A stretch of DNA of 64,000 nt from Sophora flavescens (GCA_030762895.1 CM061070.1:32267652-32331651); one strand, 5' to 3'. Shown: positions 21,582 to 34,960, counted from the first letter of the stretch. Numbers and translations are program-made. The notes: generated from the letters alone by a model not told the origin.

Positions 21582-23094
21582 TGATAAGCCTTTGGCTTAT
21601 CTAGTTTTATAACTAGATGGATTGTGGTTTTTGTGCAAATTATTCGAGTTCAATCTCGTTTTCGCCCAAATTTGGACCTGTTTTGTTCCTAAGTAGACTT
21701 GTACTCGTTCTAGGCATTTTTAGTAGTTTTTAGTCTATTTTGAATAGAATTACACTTTTTGTGTCTTTTTATTGTTTCAGGTTAGAAGTGAAGCTCCGGG
21801 AGTCAAGGAAAGTCAAGAAATAGTGGAAATTGCCATTCTGGATATGCTCGCCCCGCGAGTGGATGCTCGCCTCGCGAGTCTGAAGATCAGCTAAGCAGCA
21901 ACGTCATCGATTCTGTCTCGCCCCGCGAGAATATTCTCGCCTCGCGAATCATGAAGACCTACAAGACAGAGACCATCACGGCTAAGCCGTGATGAAGGTC
22001 ACGGCTGTGACAGTTTAAGGTTTGAAGTCTCGCCCCGCGAGAGTTTGAAGACCCTGGAAGTCAGAGACCATCACGTCCTAGCCATGATGAAGGCCACGGC
22101 TGTGAGAGATTGAAGTTTGAAGACTCGCCCCGCGAACACACTCTCGCCTCGCGAGAATCCAAATTGAAAGCGCGCCAAAACTAATGTTCGCCTCGCGATA
22201 TATGGTTCGCCCCGCGAGAGACCGAGAACCAGAATCCCTATTTATAGGCTGTTTCAGATCAGATTGAGGATCCAAGTTTTTCCACTTGTTTAGATCAGTT
22301 TAGTTACAAATCCTTGTTTTCTTCTGGAGCTGCCTCTCCCTTCTCTTTTCTTTTCTTATTTGATTATGGAGATTATTGCCGATTGTTCGTTTGTCGTCAC
22401 GGGCATGAGGAACTAATCCCCTCGTCTAGGGGATCGATGAAGCCGCCCATGGCGATATAGTGTTCATGTGATGTATGTTTTTTCTCCCCTTTAATTTAAT
22501 TCTTGTTTTCCAATTCTGATTTGGTTGTGTCGATTATATGCTTGCGTGATCGACTAGTTAAACGTGTTGAGGCTGATCGGCGATTCGCGTTTTAGAACTT
22601 GAATTGGGATCATCGATCGAATATTGCATGAAAGTGAGTAGGAGATCGGTGCAACCTTATAGGGAACAAGAATTAATAGAATTCGAGGATTAGGATTATG
22701 AGACTTAGTGAGTAATTAATCCAAATCATTGAATACGTCCTATTGAGCACGACAGTGAATTTAGGAGAAATCGGGGGTCCCGGTTGACATTGTAATTGAA
22801 CCTAGGGAGGAATACATCATCACTTGGGTACTATGCATGATTGGGTAGGTGGATTTGAGACCCTAGATACTTTAATTTCAGATTTTAATACCTTAGCTTT
22901 ATTTGATTCGTTATTTGAATTGCGATAATAATCTCTCTCTCTCTCTCAACCATTTTCTGTTACTTAACCAACTTATCGAACTTCTCACGAATTAGTTGAA
23001 TTGGTAGCCCAATCCCTGAGTTCGACCTCGGTAATTTCTTACCGTGTTATTTTATTACTTGCGACGACCCGGTACACTTGCCTGTGACTCAACA
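21582..23094 (+). repeat. 5' LTR of the Athila-type element
   Basis: TATA-like CTATTTATAGG at about 22236. Contains nine copies of a CTCGCCYCGCGAG-type palindromic motif (21847-22219) and two diverged tandem units of about 95 bp (around 21955-22130) with a hairpin ATCACGGCTAAGCCGTGAT (21974-21992). Confidence 0.95.
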
Positions 23095-23100
23095 AGTTTT

Positions 23101-23118
23101 TGGCGCCGTTGCCGGGGA
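23101..23118 (+). promoter_or_regulatory. Primer-binding site of the Athila-type element (Asp-tRNA)
   Basis: TGGCGCCGTTGCCGGGGA, 6 bp after the 5' LTR. Confidence 0.85.
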
Positions 23119-23251
23119 TTGGCACAACCAATTTTCCAAATTTTTAGGAAATTTGATTGATTGGTTAAGTTGATTTTATTTTATTTTTCTGTTATTTCCT
23201 TATTATTTCTCTCTACTTCTTTGATTCCACTTGGTCTTGCCGTGTTTTTGT

Positions 23252-24325
23252 ATGCGAGGTACCCTTTCACAAGAGGACCTGCTATTTGATTCAGAGATCA
23301 CCAGGACCGAGACGAGATTAAGGAAAGAAGCCAGGGAACGGAAGAGACTTGAAGGAATTAAAATAGAGGACACGGCTGAAGAAAATCCTCCTCCTCCTCC
23401 TCGTTACAAGCCTCTCTTTGAGTACGATCTACCCAGCTTGGGTGATTGTGATTCTTCTATTGTGAGGGGCAACCTGAATACAGACTCCTTCAGAGTGGAA
23501 GGATGTGTCACATTCCAGATCCGTGAGAATCAGTTTGATGGGAGTGGCAAACAGGACCCTCATAGACACATCACTCGCTTACTTGAAGCTTGTGACTTGC
23601 AGAAGACAAGAGGAGTCTCACAAGATGAGTTTCGCTTGCGGCTTTTCCCTCTCTCTCTTAGGGATGTCGCTCGCGATTGGGTTGACAGCTTGGATAGGAA
23701 CATCATCAGAACTTGGGAGAAAATGGCACAAAAGTTCCTAACCAAATATTTTCCCCCTCAGAAAGCGGCACAAGCAAGAATTGCCGTCACATCTTTCAAG
23801 CAGACAGAAGATGAAACCTATAATGAGGCCTGGGAGAGGTACAACGGGCTCTTGAGAAGATGCCCTTCAGCGTTCTTTGACCCGATCTCCAAAGTTCAGC
23901 ATTTCTTTAATGGGTTGAGGGGACGCTATCAGATGAACTATGATGCCGCAGCTGGCGGTTCTTTTTCATACTTATCAGCTGAGGATGGATGGGCATTATT
24001 GGAAAAGATGTCATATAATGATTACAACCGTGGTAGGGAAACCTCAAGTGGAATCAGTTCAGCAACAATGGAAGCCATTCTCGAGCAAAACAGATTGTTG
24101 AAGAGGCAGAATGAGGCTTTGTCTGGAAACAAAAGGGTTAATGTGATACATGAGGGGATGCCTCCGGGTTGTGACAATTGTAATGGAGATCATGACACTC
24201 ATAGTTGTCCGCTCAACTTCTCTCAGGAACATGTGGACTCATGCCACAACTTCTATGACAGTGTGCCCCAGAACAACTATCAGAGGAATGAATGCATGAA
24301 TGACTACAATCGAAATCGAGAATAG
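23252..24325 (+). pseudogene. Gag of the Athila-type element, shifted out of frame with pol
   Basis: First ATG at 23252 in a frame open from 23231. Retrotransposon gag core around residues 90-230 (SLRDVARDWVDSL, KFLTKYFPP, ERYNGLLRRCP, HFFNGL) and a knuckle CDNCNGDHDTHSC (CX2CX3HX4C, about 24169-24207), the form usual in Athila. The frame stops at 24323-24325, while the gag-pol sense continues in another frame from about 24300. Gag-pol is normally one frame in this lineage, so a single-base indel near 24320 is likely; programmed shifting is not excluded. Confidence 0.85.
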
Positions 24326-26810
24326 GGGGTATATGAGGAGAGACCATCCGGGTTTCGCTTGGAGTAATGCTAGTGGTGGTCTAGCCGGGCAACAACAACC
24401 TCAACAGGGTCTGAGGCCAAACATTGGGATCCAGCAGCGCAATACTCAGCAGGCTCTTCCAAGGACTAATCAATTGCAACTAACAGATGGTGGAAGACAA
24501 CCGTGGGAGCTGGCTTTTGAGAAGATGAGTGCAACAGTGGAGAAATTGTCGATCAACACAAACACTGCCATTGACAAGTTGGCGACTCATACAGGGTCGA
24601 CAATTCAGAATCTTGAGACGCAGATAGCTCAGCTCGCGAAGCAACTAAATGAGCGTCTCCCAGGCACTCTCCCAGGTGATACCGAGAACAACCCTAAGAA
24701 CCAATGCAATGCCGTAACAACTAGAAGCGGTAGAGTGTTGGAATCTAACAGGGGCGCAACTAGTTCTCAGGAAGTTGAGGTCTCAAAACCACCACTTGTT
24801 GAGGAAGAACAACCTAAGGAAGAGGAGTTGGCAAGTGACAAGGCACCGGAGAAAGGGGGAAGGCTGAAACTTGTGGATGAAGAGTTCCGAAGGAAGAAAT
24901 GGGTTGAACCCCAAGACCTCCCGCCCTACATGAGGGTACCGTATCCAGAAAGACTGAAAAAGCCTCAACAGGAGAAGCAGTTCAGTAAATTCCTTGATGT
25001 CTTCCGCAAACTTCAGATCAACATTCCATTTGCGGAAGCCCTGGAACAAATGCGGCCTTATGCCCGATTTATGAAGGAGCTTCTCTCCAAGAAGCGAAAG
25101 ATAGTGGATGAGGAAACGATTGCTTTGACCGAGGAATGCAGTGCCATCCTTCAAAGAAAACTCCCTCCAAAGTTGAAGGATCCCGGTTCTTTTTCGATAC
25201 CTTGCACTATTGGGGAGATGAATATAGGAAAGGCGTTGTGTGATCTAGGGGCAAGCATCAACTTGATGCCCCTCTCTATGATGAAGAAGTTGGGGATCAA
25301 GGAAGTCAAGGATACACGGATGTCGCTCCAGCTAGCCGATCGCTCTATTAAATATCCTTATGGGGTGGTCGAAGACTTGCTAGTGAAGGTGGATAAATTC
25401 ATATTTCCGGCAGATTTTGTGGTGCTTGATATGGATGAAGACGCTGAGATTCCACGCATATTGGGAAGGCCCTTCTTGGTCACAGGGCGTGCTTTGATTG
25501 ATGTGCAACAAGGGAAGCTCACCCTCCGTGTGCAAGATGAGAATGTAGTCTTCAATGTCTTCAAGGCAATGAAGCACCCAGCTGAGAGGTCAGAGGTCTA
25601 TCAAGTGGATATAGTGGACTCAATTGTCAAGGAAAAGACCACTAGAGAAGCCCATGGTTCATCACTTGCACAAGTGTTGGTAAAATCCCGTGATGATGAT
25701 AGTGTGGGAGAAGACCCATTAGGAGATGAGGATTATCTTGAGTGCTTGAAACACATGGAAGCCTTACCGAGTCTCCCAAGGGATGAAGGTGCAAAGGAAA
25801 AGCTCAACACTGAAGGCAGGGAAGAAGAGAACAAAGCTCCGGAGATGAAGCAACTCCCAACCCACTTAAGGTATGCATTCTTGGGGGAGAAGGGACAACA
25901 TCCGGTATTCATTAGCAATGCCTTGAAAAAGGATGAAGAGGAGAAGCTGTTGAGAGTTCTGAGGGAACACAAATCCGCCATTGGGTGGAAGATTTCGGAC
26001 CTAAAAGGTATAAGCCCTTCCTTATGCATGCATAAAATTTTGATGGAGGATGGTTACAAGCCGGTGGTCCAACCACAAAGACGGCTAAATCCCATCATGA
26101 AAGAAGCCGTGCGTAAGGAGGTGATTAAACTTTTAGATGCCGGGATCATCTACCCAATCTCGGATAGCAATTGGGTTAGTCCAATTCATGTGGTCCCAAA
26201 GAAAGGTGGAACAACCATGGTGGTCAATGAAAACAATGAATTGATCCCAACAAGGACCATCACGGGGTGGAGAGTTTGTATCGACTACAGAAGACTAAAT
26301 GATGCAACGAGAAAGGATCACTTCCCTCTCCCCTTCATTGACCAGATGCTTGAAAGGTTAGCCGGACATGAGTACTATTGTTTCTTGGATGGTTACTCCG
26401 GCTATAATCAGATTGTAGTGGATCCTCAAGACCAAGAGAAGACGACCTTCACTTGTCCCTATGGAGTCTTTGCCTATAGGAGGATGCCCTTTGGATTGTG
26501 CGACGCCCCTGCTACTTTCCAAAGGTGCATGCTTTCTATTTTCTCGGACATGGTGGAGAAATGCATTGAGGTGTTCATGGATGACTTCTCAGTCTTTGGA
26601 ACTTCATACGACAACTGCTTGAAGAACTTGACTTTGGTGCTTAAAAGGGGCCAAGAGACTAACCTTGTGCTCAATTGGGAGAAATGCCACTTCATGGTCA
26701 AGGAAGGTATAGTCTTGGGGCACAAAATCTCCCAAAAGGGGATTGAGGTTGATAAGGCGAAGATTGAGTTGATTGAGAAGCTTCCCCCACCAACCAATGT
26801 AAAGGGGTGA
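24300..26810 (+). pseudogene. Protease and reverse transcriptase of the Athila-type element
   Basis: Open 836-codon frame: end of gag, coiled-coil linker (Gln/Leu rich), retropepsin-type motif DLGASINLMPLSMMKKLGI (about 25240-25296), RT with RVCIDYRRLNDATRKDHFPL (about 26272-26331) and catalytic FMDDFSVFG (about 26575-26601). It ends at 26810 while the sense continues in the frame beginning about 26807, pointing to a second single-base indel in a run of G/A (AAGGGGTGAGG). RT is otherwise intact. Confidence 0.9.
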
Positions 26811-28726
26811 GGAGTTTTTTGGGGCATGCCGGGTTTTACCGGAGATTCATCAGGGACTTCTCCAAAATTGCAAGGCCGCTTTGCGACCTTCTTGTGAAGG
26901 ATGTATCCTTTGATATTAATGCTTCTTGTTTAAATGCCTTCACTGTTTTGAAAAATATGCTTGTCACCGCACCCATAATCACTGCACCTAATTGGAATTT
27001 GCCTTTTGAAATCATGTGTGATGCCAGTGATTATGCGGTGGGGGCTGTTTTGGGACAAAGGGTGGAAAAATTAGCTCATGTCATTTACTATGCAAGTAAA
27101 GTTTTGAATGAGGCACAAGCTAATTATTCCACCACAGAGAAAAAACTACTTGCTGTGGTGTTTGCTTTGGATAAGTTTAGATCCTACGTTGTGGGGTCTA
27201 AGATTGTTGTTTTCACCGATCATGCGGCCATAAAACACTTGATGACAAAACAAGAGGCCAAACCTAGATTAATTCGGTGGATTCTTCTTTTGCAGGAATT
27301 TGACCTAGAGATTAAGGACGGGAAAGGATCCGAGAATGGTGTGGCAGACCACTTATCTAGGTTGGTCAATCCCGACACCAAGGAGGAGTTGTTAGACATC
27401 AAGGAAGAATTTCCTGATGAAAAGCTGTTAGCACTTATTGAAAATTCCCCTCCTTGGTTCGCGGACATGGCCAACTTCAAATCTTCAAATGTGGTTCCGC
27501 AAGGTTGGACTAGTCAACAAAGGAAGAAGTTCTTCTCGGATGCAAAGTACTATGTGTGGGAGGACCCATATCTTTTCAAGCAATGCTCGAACGGGATCCT
27601 AAGGAGGTGCATTCCCCATGACCAGATCGGAAACGTGTTGTGGCATTGTCATAGCTCGGATTATGGTGGGCACTATGGGGGAAAGAAGACCGCAGAAAAA
27701 ATTCTCCAAAGCGGGTTTTATTGGCCAACGCTTTTCAAGGATGCCCATACCTTTGTTGAGAACTGTGATCAGTGCCAAAGAATTGGCAATATCTCTAAGC
27801 GGCATGAACTTCCCTTGAATTGCATGCTTGAAGTAGAGCTCTTTGATGTGTGGGGGATAGATTTCATGGGACCATTCCCACCCTCTTTCTCTTACCAATA
27901 CATTCTGGTGGTTGTGGACTATGTGTCGAAGTGGGTAGAGGCAATCCCGACAACTAAGGATGATGCGCGAGTAGTCATGGAATTCCTAAGGCGTAATATC
28001 TTCTCGTGGTTTGGGGTCCCTAGAGTGTTGATTAGTGATGGGGGATCCCACTTTTGCAACAATCAATTGCACAAGCTTCTTGAGAAGTATGGGGTCAAGC
28101 ATAGAGTCGCTACTCCTTATCATCCCCAAACAAATGGGCAAGCGGAGGTATCCAACCGTGAGTTGAAGCGTATCCTTGAAAAAACCGTCAACTCCTCACG
28201 GAAGGATTGGTCAAAAAAGTTGGATGATGCTTTATGGGCTTATAGGACCGCTTTCAAGACTCCAATTGGAAGGTCTCCTTACAACTTGGTGTTTGGAAAG
28301 GCATGCCACCTACTGGTGGAGTTGGAAGAGAAGTCTTATTGGGCAATTCGAGAACTCAACTTTGACTTGACGAAAGCCGGTGAGAAGAGGCTTTTGGATC
28401 TGAATGAGTTGTCCGAGATCCGCATGCAGGCTTATGAAAATGCAAGAATCTACAAGGAGCGGACAAAGGCATGGCATGACAAGCACATCTTGCCTAGAAG
28501 GTTTGAGCCCGGACAAATGGTACTCCTTTATAATTCAAGGTTGAGGCTCTTTCCTGGAAAGCTGAAATCGAGGTGGTCAGGACCCTTCAAGATCCTACAA
28601 GTCTTCCCACACGGAGCAGTGGAATTAGAAGGGGCCTCCGGCAACTTCAAAGTGAACGGGCAAAGGCTAAAGCATTATCATGGGAAATCGGTCCCAATTG
28701 GCAAGCTAGTGTTTTTTCTGGATTAA
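26807..28726 (+). pseudogene. RNase H and integrase of the Athila-type element
   Basis: 639 codons: RT thumb (FLGHAGFYRRFIRDFSKIA), RNase H (CDASDYAVGAVLGQ; TTEKKLLAVVFAL; FTDHAAIKHL; GVADHLSRL), integrase HHCC (zinc ligands between 27640 and 27785, ENCDQCQRIG), catalytic Asp in WGIDFMGPF (about 27852), Asp in ISDGGSHFCN (about 28032) and Glu in NGQAEVSNRELKR (about 28134), then a C-terminal domain. No internal stop. Needs the upstream frame for a functional polyprotein. Confidence 0.9.
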
Positions 28727-30572
28727 CCCTCTGGGGTGACTTGAGTCAGGCTCGGGACGTTAAACAAGCACTACTTGGGAGGCAACCCAAGCTAGGTATC
28801 CTTTGGTATTAGTTTCTGTCATTTTCATTTATATTATAAAAAAAAAAGAGCTTGATTCACCACGCGAATCCACTGTGGCCGCGCGAGACAGTAACCCTGA
28901 ATCTCAGAGGCTTGCTCACGCTTCTGTCTCGCGTCGCAAGGTATACTTTCGCCTCACTATTCTGGGCATCATCATCTGTTGGAATTCCAGATTCGCCCCG
29001 CGAGATACTACTCACCTCGCCATTCTGGAAAGTGTGAATAACAATTTTCCAAATTCGCCTCGCGAGTGGTCTATCGCCTCGCGAATCTGCACTTAAGGTT
29101 TTAATTTGTAGGAGATCTTCCAGGATGCTATGCAACAGAAGGGAGCCCGTGAGACCAATTGGATGAGGAGGCAACCATGGAAGCTTGATCAGGGAGCACC
29201 CTCTCCTCTCCTCACTTTTGTTTTGTCTTTGTTGTTGTTTTTGTTTTTGTTTGTCACTCTTGAATAATTTGAGAAGATCAAGAGTTTGTGTATGAATAGT
29301 GTGTCGGCAAGCTTGTTGGATTTTGATTAAATTGAGCATAGATTGATTGCACGAATTATTTTGACCATTGATGATTTCCCCCTAGGTTCTGAAATTAGAA
29401 AAATTGATCCCCATGTGAAAAATTGAAAACTGAACTTTGAGAATTTTATTGTGATTACTTGATTTATGATAAGTTTGGGGTGAGGGGGTGCACACACTAG
29501 GAATTGTATCTCGGTCAAACAATTTGCAAAAATGTCCAGGTGAGGATTAGAGCCTCCAACTTTGTTTTTGAATGTGTGAATAACTGTAAAGTTGCACTTT
29601 CCCGAATTTGCTTGAATCTCTTTAAGTTTTGCATGTTTATGTGTTGCATCAAATGATTTAGGCAATTTTCTTTGAATAACTACTTGGCATAAAAAGAACC
29701 ATCCCTAATGCATGTTCCCTAGTTAGCCACATTGAGCCTAATTAGCCTATTGTTTCTTGATGACCCTATATTATAAGCCAAAAATCTGAAAAACCATGTT
29801 AACCCAATCTTAGGATTAGGAGAGCATGGAAGCTTAGCAAGAGAAGGGTTGTGGGAAACTAAGTTTGGGGTGGCTACAAGGTGATGTGTCATATTGGGGT
29901 GAGAAAAAGAAAAATAAAGGTTGAAACCCAAGGCAATGGAAAAAAAAAAGAGAAAAAAAAAGAAAAAAGAAAAAAATATTGCCAAAAGAAAAGGGGCAAA
30001 ACAAAAAGTTCAAAAGAAAAATGGAAAAAGGAATTTGAGTGGAAGATGTGTCAAATGCTCATGCTCTCTTAGTTCCTAGGGACTTAAGCCTAGAATCCTT
30101 GAATATCCTACCCTCAGCCAGGCCCCATTACAACCTTTATAAGACCTTCTGATGTTGCATGCATGTTTTCGTGGGAACCATTTTTGAGATAAAAATCAAA
30201 TTCATGGAAAGTGCTCTTGATATGTGAAATTGAGAGAAAAGTTAAAAGCCTAGACAAAATTGAGCGAATGAGTGAAATTTTACATACCCTTGTGAGGAAG
30301 GCAATTGTTTGAAATTGGTGATCTTCCTTCTGTGTGTGACTCTGATCCTTAACTTAGATTAATGATTGCATGAATGATGAAGTTCTCAATAGTTTAAAGT
30401 AAATGAATGTGGGGATTACATTGATGTAAGGGGGGGGATCATTGGAGAAAAACTGTTTTGATTGCATGAAATTTGTGCGAAATCGATTGACTCCCTTAAG
30501 CTTGCCAAGTCTTGAGTCGTTTTTTAGTTTTAGCTTGCTTGGGGACAAGCAAGGTTTAAGTTTGGGGTGTTT
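28727..30572 (+). other. 3' non-coding region of the Athila-type element
   Basis: No env-like ORF. 28860-29090 has about seven degenerate copies of the CTCGCCYCGCGAG motif found in the LTRs. 29935-30035 is a nearly pure A/G tract. Polypurine tract candidate AAGTTTGGGGTGTTT directly before the 3' LTR; similar AAGTTTGGGGTG strings occur at about 29469 and 29859. Confidence 0.75.
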
Positions 30573-32085
30573 TGATAAGCCTTTGGCTTATCTAGTTTTA
30601 TAACTAGATGGACTGTGGTTTTTGTGCAAATTATTCGAGTTCAATCTCGTTTTCGCCCAAATTTGGCCCTGTTTTGTTCCTAAGTAGACTTGTACTCGTT
30701 CTAGGCATTTTTAGTAGTTTTTAGTCTATTTTGAATAGAATTACGCTTTTTGTGTCTTTTTATTGTTTCAGGTTAGAAGTGAAGCTCCGGGAGTCAAGGA
30801 AAGTCAAGAAATAGTGGAAATTGTCATTCCGGAGATGCTCGCCCCGCGAGTGGATGCTCGCCTCACGAGTCTGAAGATCAGCTAAGCAGCAATGTCATCG
30901 ATTCTGTCTCGCCCCGCGAGAATATTCTCGCCTCGCGAATCATGAAGACCTACAAGACAGAGACCATCACGGCTAAGCCGTGATGAAGGTCACGGCTGTG
31001 ACAGTTTAAGGTTTGAAGTCTCGCCCCGCGAGAGTTTGAAGACCCTGGAAGTCAGAGACCATCACGTCCTAGCCGTGATGAAGGCCACGGCTGTGAGAGA
31101 TTGAAGTTTGAAGACTCGCCCCGCGAACACACTCTCGCCTCGCGAGAATCCAAATTGAAAGCGCGCCAAAACTAATGTTCGCCTCGCGAAATATGGTTCG
31201 CCCCGCGAGAGACCGAGAACCAGAATCCCTATTTATAGGTTGTTTCAGATCAGATTGAGGATCCAAGTTTTTCCACTTGTTTAGATCAGTTTAGTTACGA
31301 ATCCTTGTTTTCTTCTGGAGCTGCGTCTCCCTTCTCTTTTCTTTTCTTATTTGATTATGGAGATTATTGCCGATTGTTCGTTTGTCGTCACGGGCATGAG
31401 GAACTAATCCCCTCGTCTAGGGGATCGATGAAGCCGCCCATGGCGGTATAGTGTTCATGTGATGTATGTTTTTTTCTCCCCTTTAATTCAATTCTTGTTT
31501 TCCAATTCTGATTTGGTTGTGTCGATTATATGCTTGCGTGATCGACTAGTTAAACGTGTTGAGGCTGATCGGCGATTCGCGTTTTAGAACTTGAATTGGG
31601 ATCATCGATCGAATATTGCATGAAAGTGAGTAGGAGATCGATGCAACCTTATAGGGAACAAGAATTAATAGAATTCGAGGATTAGGATTATGAGACTTAG
31701 TGAGTAATTAATCCAAATCATTGAATACGTCCTATTGAGCACGACAGTGAATTTAGGAGAAATCGGGGGGTCCCGGTTGACATTGTAATTGAACCTAGAG
31801 AGGAATACATCATCACTTGGGTACTATGCATGATTGGGTAGGTGGATTTGAGACCCTAGATACTTTAATTTTAGATTTTAATACCTTAGCTTTATTTGAT
31901 TCGTTATTTGAATTGCGATAATAATCTCTCTCTCTCTCAACCATTTTATGTTACTTAACCAACTTATCGAACTTCTCACGAATTAGTTGAATTGGTAGCC
32001 CAATCCCTGAGTTCGACCTCGGTAATTTCTTACCGTGTTATTTTATTACTTGCGACGACCCTGTACACTTGCCGGTGACTCAACA
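30573..32085 (+). repeat. 3' LTR of the Athila-type element
   Basis: 1513 bp, about 98.6% identical by eye to the 5' LTR; ends CTCAACA before the duplicated GGGTT. Confidence 0.95.
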
Positions 32086-32193
32086 GGGTTCAGCTGAGAA
32101 GGATCCGAGGCATCAGAGCAGGAGGCAGCCTCAGATGCTACCTGACTAAACCTGGCATTGTACTCTGTCTGCGATCAATACCAATATTTATTA

Positions 32194-32243
<50 letters not shown>

Positions 32244-34960
32244 CAATTAACTATACTTTAAATATAAAAAAAAACTTTAGCTAACCATTGTCTGCCTCGA
32301 CCTCTCATCAACAAACTCGCCGGTGTCCGAGCAAATATGTGTTTGCTCAAAGACCGTAGGGACATTAACGGATCGAGCTTGCCTGCAACCGACACACCAA
32401 TAAAATCATTTAGTTAGAAAATAAATTTTTAATAAAATATACATTTTATAAATAAAATTATTTATCTATGCATACCATGTAAATGACATGCTGCATGTGG
32501 CTAATAGAACCACCAGTGGGCATGCTTCCACTCTTCTCGGGAGTCCGATTTCTCTTCGCTTGCTGACACTTCAGCTTGTTAGCTGGAGTGTCCCAATACG
32601 CATATAGTTGGGTCCAGATGTTGGGCCCGATGTAATTCAGACGTATCCGGGTCTCCCTACGCTCCCGGAGCATGTCCGTGAGTCGAGCAGTTGCTCGGTC
32701 GTCAAAGATAACACGTATCTCTGAGGCATGCTCCGGTAACCAGCGCACAAACTCTTGTTAACAAAGAAAAAATATAGATAACATTATACAAAAAAAAGAT
32801 ATAAAATGCGTGAAAAATAAAGGGAAAATTACATGAATTAATAAACAACATCTTACCCCAAATCGTCTAAAGATACGATCCCGATCATCCCCAAGGATCA
32901 CCCTCCATGATGGCCAGAAGCGACGATACTGCACCTTGATGGTGTAGGTAACATGCTTCGGTCCCACTTTTGATGGGATGAAGCTGAAAATTTTATAAGT
33001 TAATTAATTCAACAAAGTGAAAACCAACAAATATATACTTATTAAATAGTAACTATTTTTAAACAACATTAAATTAAATTAAACTTACGATCCAGAAACA
33101 GGTCGGATTCATGGTCGATCCTCAGGTGCGGGAACCCTGGCCCCTTAGGCAGGTCTTCCGTCGCGGCCGACTTCTGCTCAGACGATGATGATGGAATGGC
33201 CGTGTCGTGACTGTATGCGGGCGTGGATGATGAGGATGGAATGGCCGTGTCCGGCTGTGGCATCATCCCAGGAGTTGGCATAAATGATAATCCTGCTGGT
33301 TGTGTGGCCGGCGCAGTTGATGATAATGATGGTGCTGGGTGTGGGTGTGGTGTGGGTCCAGCAGGGGGTGGCGAGTAGCCAGCTAATGCGCGTCGTGGCA
33401 CAAAACGAGTGGTGTAAGACTCAATGACTTAGAGATTTTGATATATGACAAATACAATTTAATGTGTGTGTGTGCAAGTGTTTTAGTGTCAAATTGCAAA
33501 GACAGGTATCAAGCAGTGATCAACAAGTTCATTAAGCAAAATTCAAGGAAAATATTCAAGGAAGAACTTGAAGGAATCAAGGAGTTGCATGTAGAAATCA
33601 AAAGAGCAAAGTCAAATATCAAAGGATCATCAAGACCAAGCTTAAAGGAGAATTTTAGATTTAAGCCTTAGATGATTTGTAAGAGAAAGAAATCTCTTAG
33701 TCACAAGATAGCTCAACTAAAAAGATGCATGAAGAAAATCAATTTTCATAACCTGCATTAAAAGGAATAAGTTTTTTTTAATGAAAATGATTTTTGGAAA
33801 AAAGAAAATTATTTGTCAGGTACAACCATGTAATCATTGGATGTATGTCTGCTACTATAACTGACAAATGAATTTAAGGTTCTTGATTCAGTAACACCTA
33901 TGCACAATACGAAATCAGATCGGTTATAAATGGTTAACTGAATACAGCCCTGTACATATGCTATGTACGCGTGTATTCAAGTTTCAGGAATGGATGTACT
34001 GATGGATTAACCAAGTTCAAGACTATCAGTATGAAATTGGTTAATACAGCCCTGTACTCAACCCCTGTTCAAGAACCATAATCAAGAAAACATATTCTGT
34101 TATCAGACCCAAATCTGTTTTAATTGATCCCAACGATTATAACTTGTTTCCTATATATAGAGGGATCAAAGGAGCACTTTTAAAATATCATAAATTTTAC
34201 AAAATCAATTTGAGAGATCAATTATGAAAATCATTCATCTTATTGCATCATATGATATCAGTTCTTGATCTGTTAATTTGAATTAAAACCAGAATCTTAC
34301 TGCAATCAATCTTGAGTTATTAATTGTTCAAAACTGAGTTGATTAAAACTGTTCTTGATATCTCAAACTGAAACTGATATATTGTAACTTCAGTTCTTGA
34401 CTGACTAAGGCCTGTATCTAATACCTGTACGACCCTGAACTGATTTATCTTTCTGAACTGATTTACCTCATCACCTTCTATTCGAGATTTCATAAAAAGC
34501 CCTTCACTATTTTTGTAAAAGATCCTGAGGCAACTCTGATTTGAAAAGTAAAGTTTTTGAAAAGGAAGAATTTTTGAAAACTCAATTCACCCCCCCCTCT
34601 TGAGTCTTTGAAGCCAAAACAACAAGTGGAGGTCTGGACATGAGTGGAGGATGGGGTAGTGTGGGTCGGGTATAGTGTAGTATCGGTAGAGGATGGTGTA
34701 GTATGGGTCGGTGAGGGTGTATAATGGGTGGGGCATGTAGAATGGGTGGGGGAGGCTCCTGTAGGTGTCGATGGGGTAGGTGCGGTAGGGATGAGGGTGG
34801 GTGCTGAGGGACCTCCAGGAATACGAGTAAGCACCTGGGACTTGACGGTGTATCATCCTCACCTAACCTTCCCCTTCCCCTTATCAATGCTAGGCAGTGG
34901 GGGGCGGGGCGGCTGTCCTCCTGATGCTGACATATCTATTTTTATAGCAAAATTATAAAT
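32086..34960 (-). pseudogene. TNPA-like transposase of CACTA-2, N-terminal and central exons
   Basis: Minus-strand pieces: about 34945-34625 and 33407-33090, a Pro/Thr/Ser-rich N-terminal region; 32967-32870 (KVQYRRFWPSWRVILGDDRD); 32748-32480 (EHASEIRVIFDDRATARLTD; IGPNIWTQLYAYWDTP); about 32390-32290 (CSDTGEFVDERSRQTM); then 32150-32086 running into the Athila-type insertion. The gene continues at 21581-21100. The N-terminal exon is split by a solo LTR at 33413-34624. A (TA)n run (about 32197-32242) lies in an intron. Confidence 0.75.
33413..34624. mobile_element. Solo LTR, 1212 bp
   Basis: Starts TGTAAGACTC and ends CCAAAACAACA, flanked by AGTGG at 33408-33412 and 34625-34629. Contains TATA-like CTATATATAGAGG (about 34151) and ends with a C-run box (CAATTCACCCCCCCCTCTTG) known from many plant LTR elements. 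No internal region or second LTR: the product of LTR-LTR recombination. Lineage undetermined. ORFs crossing its borders are artefacts. Confidence 0.88.

Larger units (their letters stand above)
21582..32085 (+). mobile_element. Athila-type Ty3/Gypsy LTR retrotransposon, full length
   Basis: Two LTRs of 1513 bp each start TGATAAGCC and end CTCAACA, flanked by GGGTT (21577-21581 and 32086-32090). The primer site TGGCGCCGTTGCCGGGGA is complementary to Asp-tRNA as in the Athila/Tat lineage. Gag, protease, RT, RNase H and integrase are present; no env-like ORF. By eye the LTRs differ at about 21 substitutions plus a few indels (about 1.4%), so insertion is recent relative to the host CACTA. Confidence 0.95.

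Noticed and set aside
21260..21604. 114-codon plus-strand frame
   Set aside because: Antisense shadow of the TNPA-like C-terminal exon; it also runs across the LTR border.
24300..24325. Programmed frameshift between gag and pol of the Athila-type element
   Set aside because: The lineage normally has one gag-pol frame, and a second similar break at 26807 makes random indels more likely; no slippery site was recognised.
33069..33401. Stand-alone Pro/Ser-rich protein gene
   Set aside because: It is the interrupted N-terminal exon of the CACTA-2 TNPA-like gene.
34490..34834. Pro/Thr/Ser-rich minus-strand frame
   Set aside because: Crosses the solo LTR end at 34624; only its upstream part belongs to the TNPA-like N-terminal exon.
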